Shown one piece after another: positions 34,056-44,507 of a stretch of 64,000 bases of DNA. The DNA is from Cyclina sinensis. Lineage: Eukaryota > Mollusca > Bivalvia > Venerida > Veneridae. Numbering within the stretch: the first letter of the stretch is position 1; the number at the start of each line of letters is the position of its first letter. Below the pieces are notes generated by a model. It was not told the origin of the DNA and searched no databases. It saw only the letters and a list, made by a program, of their open reading frames with translations. The stretch covers positions 44,551,134-44,615,133 of the forward strand of contig JAAONU010000001.1 of the NCBI GenBank assembly GCA_012932295.1. Reading direction: 5' to 3'. Made by a program: the position numbers and the translations under genes.

Positions 34056-34740
34056 CACATCTTTCACAGTAATAGAGCAGTGCATTATAATTCAATGCAG
34101 CCCATGCAGATCAGCACATCATAGCCCAATTTTGCCAGAACAGATCAGTGCAGCACAACAAGACTCATACATCACAATACAACAACAAAAACACTGCAGA
34201 GCACAACATGGAACAGTAAAATACAATCTCACTCAAGTCAGATCATCTGATGATATATTTTAATTACAGCCTATCATAGAGCATATTTCGTAAAGCTTTT
34301 TTGTAAGGGTTGCAAAATAGCTGCTATTGATGATACAGTAGAAAAGTGTTTGACAGGTTTTAAGATGTAACATTCTGAATGCTTTGGCCATTACGATGAT
34401 TTTTTAGCAACAATCTGATTGGTTTAGAAGGTTGTTCATAAAAACACATTGTATAGTCTCACCATCAGATCCTGTTAGCAGTTTTCAGGAGAAGATTTTG
34501 AATTTTACAGATTGTCAAAGCTAGACATAACAAAGTAGCTCAGAGAACTAAGCAAAACTGCATGAAATAGGCAACAGCATAATATGCACATCATAACTCA
34601 ATGCAGTCAACACAGAGCAACATGACACAATCCAAAGTCAAACTCGAACAGCACAGTACAGCATAACACAACTGAATCTGATACAACAACAAATTCAGCA
34701 TAGCACTGCACAGCATAGCACAGTACTACACAGTGCGTAT
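34056..34740 (+). repeat. Decayed edge of the 33/34-bp minisatellite
   Basis: Scattered remains such as CAGCCCATGCAGATCAGCAC (34098), ACATCATAACTCAATGCAGTC (about 34586) and AACACAGAGCAACATGACAC, then a CA/GCA-rich tail to about 34735. Interrupted by unrelated AT-rich sequence at about 34255-34580. Confidence 0.6.
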
Positions 34741-35450
34741 GATATCCTAATTATAATGTTTAAGTAGTTTCAGACATTCAAATTCCTAAGTGAATAAACA
34801 AGAGAAATGATACCAAGTCAGTTGGTACAAGGCTAGATATGCCAGTCTCATACATCAATCACAAAAACTGTTGGAAGTAGTTGTATGTTTGTTAGGCAGT
34901 AATACTGTCAAGCAGATATGTTGGTGTAATTAACAGTAGTAATAACTAAATGTACCAGCTTAAAATGGAGAACGTTGACTTCTGCAAAGCTTCCTGTACC
35001 TGTTTATCACTGCAGTTGCAAAACATGGTATTGTATTTACAAAAACAGTGTCAAACAGCCAGTAACTTCAGTCATCTATTAAGTTATAAATTCTTCAATT
35101 TGTTAAGGTTTATTATTTTTACACTCGGGTGTGTCAAATAAAGTAATTTGTAAAAGGGCTATTGAAACCTGTTATATGCAACAGCAGTTTGTTTAAATCA
35201 GAAAATCTTTTCATAACATTAAAGATATAATAGTAGTAATATGCAAGATTTTATTTGCAAGATGATTGACAGGCTAAAATTCGTCTGCTCATGCTTGAGT
35301 TATGTCCCTTCCTCCAGTGAGAAGGCAGTTGCACAACTTACTGTGGCTGATATGAGTAATAAATTGTTTTTCCTATGGCCTGCTTCTTTGCATCTCTCAC
35401 TCAATTATATAGATTTGTATCTATGATGTTTATACAGCTATTTACTGTAT
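34741..35450. other. AT-rich non-coding DNA
   Basis: Short ORFs at 34950-35141 and 35241-35426 have no motif support. No repeat ends recognised. Confidence 0.4.
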
Positions 35451-35700
35451 ACACACCTGGATGATTAGAAGACATTGTTTTTTCTGAACGGAATCCAAGT
35501 CAATTCCAAGAGTTGTCTACTTCAGTTCTACCCCAAACCACCTAATCTTTCACTGAGGAATTTCCAGAGGAAGTGTTTACATCCATAGAAATCATATTAG
35601 ACAGGTAGCTCTCGGCTTCCAGCAAACACTTGTTAATACATTAATTGAACTACCTTTGAGGAAAAACAAAGCAGCGGCAGAATTTTTTCTTTTTTAGCTA
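35451..35700. promoter_or_regulatory. Single-copy balanced segment, candidate conserved non-coding element
   Basis: CACACCTGGATGATTAG, CTGAACGGAATCCAAGTC, CAGGAAGTG-like and GACAGGTAGCTCTCGGCTTCC in 250 bases without simple repeats or open frames. Candidate only. Confidence 0.2.
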
Positions 35701-36799
35701 AGGTATTTTGTTGATACAAGAAATAGACATTTTGGCATAATTGATATCATAATAATGAAGAGAGGCATTCTTTGACGTAATTGCTCGGCTAACTGCTAAA
35801 CAGTTTTTGTTTTATCCAGGGTCTGTCTAGAGGCTGGGGTGGAGCTGCTAGGGATAGGATGACTAGAATTAATTCTAACAATTGCATAAAATTTACAATT
35901 TAATTTTTTCTTCTAAATTTTATTAATTTCTTTTATTAAATTGAAAAACATTTAATAAGAGATGGACATTAAATTTTTCTGTCATGACATTTTATTTTTT
36001 TATTATGGCTCTGGTTGATTATTTGGACTTTGCTGATTATGGACTTTACTAAAAGCTGTGAAAGAGTCTCATGTTTCAGGTTGGTAGGGAGGTTCTAGTG
36101 TGTGTCAAACTGATGACAATTGCCATGTAAAAGGTACAGTCGTGAGAGTAGGGCTTTAGCAAATCATGAGATGAGAGACAATTAAGTGTTCTTCCTGTTT
36201 CTTTATTAAAAAGCACTAAAAATTTTTTGCTTTCACACATCAAATGTTCCTATGTCAGTAAGAAGGTTATGATGATATGATAGCAGTTGATCATAACCAT
36301 TTAATTAGATCTACAGTAACAGATATATTATGTGGCAAATACCTCATTACTTAAAGAATGATTCATTTAACATTCAGTATGTCTGTAGCTATGTCTGTAG
36401 TTATGACAGTGTAGGAAAGCCCTGGCATTCTAGACCCAAAACAGTCTGGGATGTTGACATTCAATTGAATTATGTGAACTTTGACATTCAGACATCTTGA
36501 TGTGAGCATTAAGCAGTTTAACAGCACTGTCTGAACATATAACAGACCAATAGCTTTTTTTTAGTAAGCTTATCTCTACTGTTGACTGTCAGACAGAACC
36601 ATCTTAAATGATGACATTGTAACTCATGTTTGTGTCACAGACAGCAGCCTGTACTGTTTGAACTCTTGACAATGAAACAGAGTTGTCTTACCATGTTCAA
36701 ATGTAAGCATTGCTGTCTAACTTAAGACTTCAAACAGTGATCTCTTGCTAATGATATACATCCTGATTATTAAATGATACAAATGTAGAACAGGCATTG
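35701..36799. other. AT-rich non-coding DNA
   Basis: No feature recognised. Confidence 0.4.
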
Positions 36800-37035
36800 A
36801 AGAAGCACTATCTCATTTGACAAAGCTGTCTCAATGTTCTCCCCTCCACTAACAATATTAATTTTCTCTTTGAGGAGACTTGAAACTGAGGTCTTCTGTG
36901 TTACACATTGAGCATGTAAAAAGTAAAAGAGCCAGGAATGGTTCTGGAATGGGATGCCTTCTGTATCTTGCACTATCATCCACTATCTAAAATAGTTAAA
37001 GTCTTCAGTGGGTATTGGTCATTTGGGAAACTGCT
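36800..37035 (+). mobile_element. SINE, head decayed
   Basis: The body ACATTGAGCATGTAAA, TCTGGAATGGGATGCCTTC, TGTATCTTGCACTATC and CTTCAGTGGGTATTGGTCAT matches the copies at 24576, 49365 (same strand) and 37738-38018 (opposite strand). The region before it (GAAACTGAGGTCTTCTGTG) corresponds to a degraded tRNA-like head. Confidence 0.65.
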
Positions 37036-37240
37036 ATGGACAATAAATAAACTTGAGCAGAAAATAGGAACAGCATTGCACTGGGAAGGAACAATGTTAC
37101 TTTTGTTAAAGAATGGTGTTCTTTTTCATTCGAATGAAATAATTGTTTCTTTTAAAAGAAAGTAAGGTGCATTTAAAGAGACAAAAAACATGTGTTGCAT
37201 TCTGTAAAGCACAGTGATGAATTTGAAAGGAAAATGAATA
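37036..37240. other. Short non-coding spacer
   Basis: AT-rich sequence between a SINE and a minisatellite. No gene seen. Confidence 0.4.
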
Positions 37241-37446
37241 GCTTTGCTTTAGGACAGAACTTCTTTGCATTAGGACAAAACAGCTTTGTATTAGGACAGA
37301 ATATATTTCCTTTAAGACAGAACTGCTTTGCTTTAGGACTGAACTGCTTTGCATTAGGACAAAATAGTTTTGTATTAGGACAGAATAGCTTTGCTTTAGG
37401 ACAAAACTGCTTTGTATTGAACATAACGGTCCTGCATTAGGACAAC
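37241..37446 (+). repeat. Minisatellite, 21-bp unit, about ten copies
   Basis: Unit GCTTTG(C/T)(A/T)TTAGGACA(A/G)AA(C/T)(T/A), repeated from 37241 to about 37446 with 1-4 differences between units. As 21 is divisible by 3, seven-residue repeats (ALGQNCF-like on plus, CPNTKLF-like on minus) appear on both strands. No upstream initiation or splice context supports translation. Confidence 0.9.
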
Positions 37447-37633
37447 TGCAGTTGCAGTTTTGATCCTTTTAGAAGGAACACCTTTGCATTTGAGAATAAC
37501 AGTGATGAATATTTAAACAGCAGTTTTATATTTGGAAGGAACAGCATTGTGCCTGAAAAGACAGTGACGCATTTTGGAAAAAAAAGTCATTGAAAAAAAG
37601 AAAAAGACCTATGTTTTAAATACAGTAAGTTCT
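37447..37633. other. Short non-coding spacer
   Basis: AT-rich and A-rich sequence with no gene. Confidence 0.4.
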
Positions 37634-38101
37634 GTATTTAATACAGGGGGCTAGCACAGTGTGGGGATGTTGTTTTATGATTGATTGTGGCCTAAAATGA
37701 AGAAACTATTTATCTATCTATTTGAGCTTATTTTACGTCAGGTACCGGTTGCCCATATGACCAATGCCCCCTGAAGACATTAGTTATTTTATGTTGTGGG
37801 GTGGGGGGGGGGAATGCAAGATACAGAAAGCATCCCATTCCAGAGACACCCCTTGGTCTTTAGCATGCTCAGTGTATAGCACTGATACATGGGACTTCGG
37901 TTTAACGTATCATCCTGAAAGACTATTAATAATGTTAGTGGAAGAGCGGGGGATCGAAACTCAGGACCCCTGGTTTAACAGTTCAGCACATTACCACTGG
38001 ACCACATCCATTCCTGAAAAAAACATGAAGAAACAAGCATGAACCCTCTATATCAAGCAGTATCATTGATACTACTTGTGCTAGCCCCCTGTGGTATTTA
38101 A
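37634..38101. mobile_element. hAT-like MITE with embedded SINE
   Basis: Perfect 16-bp TIRs, ACAGGGGGCTAGCACA (37643-37658) and TGTGCTAGCCCCCTGT (38077-38092), lie just inside an 8-bp direct duplication GTATTTAA (37634-37641 and 38094-38101). An 8-bp duplication and a CAGGG-type end are typical of hAT transposons. The element is about 452 bp and has no transposase. A subterminal palindrome AGTATCATTGATACT is at 38059-38073. Most of the interior is a minus-strand SINE. Confidence 0.85.
37738..38018 (-). mobile_element. tRNA-derived SINE inside the hAT-like MITE
   Basis: On the minus strand the head reads GATGTGGTCCAGTGGTAATG (A box) and GGTCCTGAGTTTCGATCCCC (B box), at about 38012-37945. The body follows with TCTCTGGAATGGGATGC, TTTCTGTATCTTGCATTC and, at its end, CATATGGGCAACCGG. 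Other copies in this window (24576, 36800, 49365) lack these TIRs, so the SINE is an independent family that entered or was captured by the MITE. Confidence 0.75.
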
Positions 38102-39065
38102 CATACATAATGTTTTATTTTAAGAATTATATTGTATAAATTTGAAAGAAATAGTTTTTACAAGTCACTTTTTACAAATTAGGTATAAATATATCACCAG
38201 TGACCACTTTAGAAAAAGGCTTCCTGAAGTATGAACTTAGTGTGCTGAATTGCAATCTGAGACAGGTAGATTGTCATAATTGCCAATGAGAAGACAGTTT
38301 AAAATACATTAATTTCTCCATTAGCATTAAAGCTATACTAATGAGAAGTAACACGACACAATGTGATTTGTGTTTTGAATGAATCACTCCAGAAAATGAG
38401 TTTTATGCACAGTTGCAGGAAAAATATAAATGCAAGTGAAAATAGGATTGGTATTGACAGAGGAAATTTATCATAGTTTATTACATACTGGTTCACAATG
38501 AGATATTTTTTCAGCATTGATCTTACTTTATGAGGAATGTTTTAGTTAATCTAAATGTTGTAGCTTATTATATTGTAGGAATGTCAGTGGAAGGCATTTT
38601 GTGTAGATATCAAATGACATGTATCATTGATGTATCAATATATTGCTATTTTCATTCATTGTGATTTGATGAGTGCATGCTGTCTTAGCAATAACTCCAA
38701 GAATTACTTAGAAATAAATAATAAATGAGCTGTAACTGATTTATTTCATGTATAATCAAGTTTCCTTTTTTTCAAGTCATAATGTATAGCAATTGTCAGT
38801 GTGAAATATTGTTTTAAAATCTAGGTTGCACTTTAGAAAGTATAAAAATTCTAAAATACATAATTCATGGAACAAGTCTTTGCTGATGTACAATTAAAAA
38901 ACATACTTGCTGTGATTGCAAATATTGTTTTTAGATTGTGTCACATAAAAGAAAATTGTTTTCAAATGACAAAAAAAAAAATCAAAGCACTGATCAGAAC
39001 TTTTGAGCTTGACATGTTTGATACGGATAATGAACAATTTCAATTACAAGATATAAGTAAAGACA
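38102..39065. other. AT-rich non-coding DNA
   Basis: A 73-codon ORF at 38867-39088 (MEQVFADVQLKNILAVI at the start) has no recognisable domain and runs into a SINE; not annotated as a gene. Confidence 0.4.
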
Positions 39066-39425
39066 CTTCTCCTTGTATAATTGGTTAAGATAACTGTCTT
39101 GTAACCATTAATTTTGTCACTAATGAAAGGTTATGAATTTGAGCCCCACTGTTTATATTGACTGTTACGTGACTTAATTTAATTGGTGAGAGAACTAATC
39201 TTAGCAAACCCATGTTCGATCCATTCCATTTCACTCTGTTCATCTATTCAACTATTAATGTAGTTGTACGGATTATGTACTTGGGGTAACCGATGATGGA
39301 GAGAACTGGAATGTTATTGGTCCTTCCCAGAAACTATGGTTAGGTACTCTGCCAGCCTGATATGACTCTGACAGTTAGGAGCATGCTAAACTAGGTATAA
39401 TTAAGTGCCCAGACATAATTGGGTT
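39066..39425 (+). mobile_element. tRNA-derived SINE
   Basis: Head TATAATTGGTTAAGATAACT..GGTTATGAATTTGAGCCCC (tRNA-like with changes). The body contains GAACTGGAATGTTATTGG, CCCAGAAACTATGGTTAGG, GCCAGCCTGATATGACTCTG, similar in order to the copy at 20275-20490. Confidence 0.65.
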
Positions 39426-39543
39426 CCAATCATACATCAGTTAAGAATTTTATTAAATAAAATTTGTTTTGAAATACATGTTTTTACAAAACTGGCCAAG
39501 ATATAAAATAACAGGCACCTAGAACAGTAATCTGTCTTTAGGT

Positions 39544-39790
39544 TTCTTATTTAACGTGAGTAGTCAACGAAAAACCCCATCTGGTGTGGATGGAACAACT
39601 TATTTTCAGAAGAGCCCACGGTGCGTGTCTTTTTCCTCCCCGATCCCCAGTCTAGGCCAATACTGCTGGAAACAGTACCTGGATAGGTTGCCACCCAGGC
39701 CTAGTAAAATCAGTCGCTACCCAGAATCGATCCCGGGACTCTAGTTTTGTAGTCCAATACCGTACCACTCAGCCACCGAGTCACCACCCA
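39544..39790 (-). mobile_element. tRNA-derived SINE, well preserved
   Basis: On the minus strand the head (39786-39718) reads GACTCGGTGGCTGAGTGGTA (A box) .. GTCCCGGGATCGATTCTGGG (B box), followed by a body with CAGGCCTGGGTGGCAACC, CCAGGTACTGTTTCCAGCAG and GGGGATCGGGGAGG. CpG-richer and less decayed than the other SINEs here, so probably younger. The plus-strand ORF 39556-39744 is a by-product. Confidence 0.8.
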
Positions 39791-40319
39791 CTCCGTCACA
39801 TTTACTATTGACTATGTTTTTAAATGACAGGAACTATATTTATATCCAACATGCTTGAAAGTAATTAATCTTGCTTCAAAGATATTATTTCATTCTTGTA
39901 TCTCTTAAAGTGTCTTGTGTAATCAATGCACAAGAACTGTCAGTTAATTTAATGGTATAATCTGCATCAAAAATATTTGACATTTACACTCTGAAATTGT
40001 CACAATTTTTGTTCATATAGACAGTAAACATATTCAGTTGAAATGTCTTTAAATTTTGTGCATTCATGATAATGTGTCTTCAGTATTAAACTTAGAATAT
40101 GTAATTAATTAATTCTTAAATATGATTATCATATTCTTATCCAGGATGTTCCATGTTTTATTTACAGAAGATGATATTAAACTTAGAATACACAGTCAAA
40201 ATGCAGTCAAATAAATAGAAATAAAATCAAATCCTGCTGTACTGTAAAAAAGGTCAGGTCAGTTGCCAGAAGTTTAGATGACTGGTATTGAACAAGAAAA
40301 AAAATAGTTCCAAAGCTTC
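39791..40319. other. AT-rich non-coding DNA
   Basis: Contains a partial direct repeat ATTAAACTTAGAATA (about 40085 and 40178). No gene. Confidence 0.4.
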
Positions 40320-41460
40320 CATATTAAATGGTCAGTGTCTGCAAGCTAGTACTGTCTCAATGTTCAAAGTCTTCAGCACTATGCACAGAAACATCTAAGT
40401 ACTCAAATGCCAGTGGTGTGTACTAGTTCCATAATGTCCAGTGGTACTAGTTCCATAATGTCCAGTGGTACTAGTTCCATAATGTCCAGTTTTATCATAA
40501 CCAGGGTACAGAATCTCCATGACTGTCTCAGTCAGTTTGATGAAGTCAGTCTGCATGAACTACAGCACTATCTTGCTAGGTGTGCATAAACTTCAGCACT
40601 CTATCAGTCAGTTTAAATTAGCTCCATTACTAAGTCAGAAAGAGTACAGGGGAGCTGTTACTATAACCAGAAAGTGGAGAGCATTTGCTCCAAGACCATT
40701 TCAGCCAGCTTGCAGTAATTCCATTACTATCAGTCAACATGGATAAGTTCCAGCCTTATATTAGTTATCTATTTCAGCATTAAGCATCAGCACTGATTCA
40801 ATCCATACATAAGCTGCAGCACTATTTCAATCTTTTTATAAGCTACCTCCAGTAGTGTTTCTGTCAGCATACATAAGGCTGCAGCACTATTTCAATCTTT
40901 TTATAAGCTACCTCCAGTAGTGTTTCTATCAGCATACATAAGCTGTAGCATTATTTCAAATTTTGCATTAGCTCCAGTACTATCTCTAAGCAATCATTAG
41001 CACCAGCACTATTTCAGTTTTTGCATGTGCCTTCTTAGTACATATATGTTGTCAGTTTTGCATAAGCTACTGATTAGTCAGTTTAATTAACTTCAGTCTT
41101 GTCAGTCACAACCTGCTTAACCATAAGCCTATCTCAGTCAATATTATTAATATTCTGCCCTCATTTAGTGTATAGAGGCTTTAAGTTATCTATGAGCGCT
41201 CAGTCGGCATGCAAGTAACATAGCACTTCCATATAATTTTCAGAACTATCTCAGTCTTAGTTTGAATTCTGTCCTTGTTAGTATGCATAAGCTTTGGCAC
41301 TTTCTCTGTCAGTTTACATAAACTCCAGATCTATCTCAGTCAGTCAGTGTACATAAACTTATCTCAGTCAGTATGCTTTAGTTCTATTTCATTTAAGTTA
41401 CTGTTAGTTCCAGTAATATCACTGAACATAGCTTTAGGTTATCTAAAAAAGTGTTAAAAA
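40320..41460 (+). repeat. Degenerate tandem array, about 55-65 bp, with two recent local expansions
   Basis: Theme: CAT(A)AGCT-CAGCACTATTTCAGTCAGTTT. Within it a 24-bp unit (GTGGTACTAGTTCCATAATG TCCA) occurs three times at about 40415-40488. A 65-bp unit containing GCTGCAGCACTATTTCAATC starts at 40813 and 40878, with a diverged third at 40942. Outer units are heavily decayed. ORFs in this region follow the repeat and carry no motif. Confidence 0.8.
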
Positions 41461-42139
41461 TCTGCTTGAAATAAGAAGGTACCAAGAACATTCAAAACTG
41501 ATTTTCCTTAATTGAAAATTTGTATTAACAATAACCTGCCTATCTCCTGCCTCAGGGCATGTGCTGCTGTTAAAGAAATATCCATGTTTACACTGATGAC
41601 ATTATGATCTGTCAGAAAATTACGCTCCATTTATTAGGAACTGATCTTCATTTAAAAAAGGCTGCAGTGGAAACAAGAAGTGATTACCAATTTTGATTTA
41701 TTGGAGAATAACTGAACTCTTAGACAATGTATGTCATACAATCGACAGTGTGTCCCTGTTGACTCAGTTTTCACAAATTATGTCATCTAATTTGCTAGGA
41801 AGAAGAAAAAACAGAATGTCACAGAGTTTGTTTTTGCCATATTTCATTTAAGTTGCCTGTTATACTGTTTAGATGATCTTCTTTCTGCTTTTTTGAAGGA
41901 CTCAGTGTTTAAGTAATTTTGTTCATTTTGCCTTACCACAAAAAAATAGCACTGATACAATGCAGAGGGAGGGGAACCCTATTGCAAAATTAACAAAGGA
42001 AAGAGTTCAGATCATTTTAAAGTAAATGCCTGGTTTGCTCACAGCAGTCCGCTTTGTAAGATAAAAAACCAAAAAAAAACAACATAATTATATCCTCACA
42101 CACAATGAAGTTGTAAGGGAAGGTTTTCTGTAATCAGCT
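41461..42139. other. AT-rich non-coding DNA
   Basis: No feature recognised. Confidence 0.4.
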
Positions 42140-42960
42140 TGTCCATCTGTCTGTCTGGTTGTTGGGGTTTTTTATTCAGGACATAATCTCAAAAAACTAT
42201 TGGAGGTATCAACTTGAAACTTCATAGATAAATAGATCTCATAGAGAAATCAGTGCAGTGCCAAGAATCATAACTCTTTTCTTCCATAATTTTGGAATTA
42301 TTGCCCTTTGAAATGACAAATGATCCTGTTTCTGATTTTTTTAGGGCTCATATTTCACCCATGTATTTAAGTACAATAAGGATACTATGTCATTGCGCAC
42401 CTGTTTCATGCTCTCTCGTGGATCAACAATCCGTCACTTGAAAGGTAAAATGGTCTTTTTCAATAAGAAATCTGTAGAGTTGCAAAAAAATCATGTTGTG
42501 TTCCGAAGATTGGCTGGTGTGCTTTGTATTTACGCAAAGAATCTTTATAATATAAAATTTTAGTTTAGCCTGAAAACGGGTGAGATTTTTCTTCTGAATG
42601 CATGCTGAAAAAAACTTGCACTGGTAGTATTGGAGGTATCAGCTTGAAACTTCATAGATAAATAGATCTCATTGAGGAGAAATGCGGTGTCCAGAATCCA
42701 TAACTCTGTATAATTTTTGAATTATTGCCCTTAGAAATTTTTCATACTTGATTTTTGTCCAGAGCATAACTAAAAACATATTGGAGGTATCAGCTTGAAA
42801 CTTCATAGATAAATAGATCTCATTGAGGAGAAGTGCAGTGCCTAAGAAACTGTGATAACTCTCTTTTGCATAATGTTGGAGTTATTTTGCTTAGTACTTT
42901 TTTTTCCTACTTAATTATTTGTTCGGGGCATAACTAAACAAGAAAAATTCAAATAGACTT
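42140..42960 (+). mobile_element. Pearl-like repeat family D, left part
   Basis: Starts near CTGTCTGTCTGGTTGTTGGGG. Units carry TATTGGAGGTATCA(A/G)CTTGAAAC, TTCATAGATAAATAGATCTC, A(G)GAG..TGCAGTGCC-A(A)GAA and CATAACTCTTTT, at about 42190, 42625 and 42775. Sequence between the first two (42320-42620) is unrelated or decayed. Non-coding. Confidence 0.7.
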
Positions 42961-43930
42961 GAGTCCATTTGAGTGTATGGTTTTTTGCTGTATCTTAAAC
43001 CTTAAGCTAACATGCTTGAACAGAATAACAAACATGCTTGAATAGAATAACAAATATACTTGTAATATCAATAATGATAATAAACAATGACCATGCTTTG
43101 ATTACTTTGATATAATTCAACATAAAGACCAGGTGAGGTACAGTTACTGTCATAGCAAAGTACGACCAGGAACCAGACAAGGATGACATCACAATTACCA
43201 GTTACCAGAATATAACTGACCTACAGTCAATATTTATATACATTTGATAGCAGCAGAATGTTTTAATTTAGATAACATTTTTCTTTGTGAGCTGAATTTT
43301 AATATTCTTATATCATTTGAAAGCTCTTTAAATTCATATTTTGAAAATATAAGCAGATTTTGAATTTTTGCTTTTAAAAAAAAAACTAAACTAATTTATA
43401 CCTGTCGGTTCAGCATTTTTTTCAGCTTTTTTCTAGCAGCTTAGATGCACTAAGTTTAACCATTTACAAACCAGAAAGTAAACAGTTCAGACATTTTTTT
43501 TTAAATATGTAAAATATTAGTTTACAGACCTTTTAAATCATATGAAATTTTGAATTGTTTGATGAAAAATGACTGTAACTGTAATTACAAAAGTACTATG
43601 TTTTGCATTTTTATCATCCACCATATTTTTGCCAACCTTCAAAAAGTTACCTGCATCTCTTACCAGTTACTTGTTTCTATTAATAGATTTCAAAACAATA
43701 ACATTTCCTTCACAATATTACTAGACAGTCACGTGATCCTGTCCGAGGATTTCCGGAATAACACAACTTCGCAAATTGATTCAACAGGTAGTACATCGTA
43801 AAAATACGTAATGCTTCGGCAATAATCGGATCTTCTAACAGCCAATCAAAACATAGAATTACATAATATTGGATAACACTTACCCCTATCCAATTGTACA
43901 TATAGGAATATAATACTGGCAATTTTCCGT
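42961..43930. other. Interval separating blocks of repeat family D
   Basis: Includes a short direct repeat ACATGCTTGAA(C/T)AGAATAAC at 43010-43055 and, at 43715-43910, a CpG-retaining stretch (GTCACGTGATCCTGTCCG, TTTCCGGAATAACAC, GCTTCGGCAATAATCGG). It may be an insertion into the array, but I could not define its ends. No gene motif in the short ORFs. Confidence 0.35.
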
Positions 43931-44507
43931 ACAGAAAATATTGAAGGTATGAACTTGAAACTTCATAGATTGATAGTTCTCAATAAGGAGAGGTGCAATG
44001 CCCAAGAATCATAACTCTTTTTTCCATAATTTTCGAATTATTGCCCTTTGAAAATTTTCGTATTTAATTTTTGTCCAGGGCATAACTCAAAAAGTATTTG
44101 AGGTATCGACTGGAAACTTCACAGATAAATAGATCATCTCATCAAGGAGAAATGCAGTGCACATGAACCATAACTCTCTTTTGCCTTTTGTAAATTTTCA
44201 TACTTTAATTTTGTCCAGGGTATAACTCAAAAAGTATTGGAGATATCAACTTGAAACTTCATTGATAAATAGATCTCATTGAGGAGAGGTGCAATTCCCA
44301 GGAACCATAACTCTTTTTTCCATAATTTTGGAATTGCCCTTTAAAAATTTTCATACTTAACTTTTGTCCGCAGCATATCTATTAAAGTATTGAAGATGCC
44401 AACTTGAAACTTCATAGATGGATAGATCTCATTGAAGAGAAATGCACTGCCCAAGAACCTTAACTCTTTTGCACAGTTTTGGAGTTATTGCCCTTTGTAA
44501 TTTTTAT
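43931..44507 (+). mobile_element. Pearl-like repeat family D, middle part
   Basis: Four units, at about 43937, 44090, 44228 and 44385, with the phrases AACTTGAAACTTCATAGAT, GAGGAGAGGTGCAATGCCC, ACCATAACTCTTTT, TTTGGAATTATTGCCCTTTG and CATACTTAATTTTTGTCC. The last unit is cut at CCCTTTGTAATTTTT by another element and resumes at about 46217. Confidence 0.75.

Noticed and set aside
38867..39088. 73-codon ORF
   Set aside because: No motif, runs into a SINE head, no splice support.
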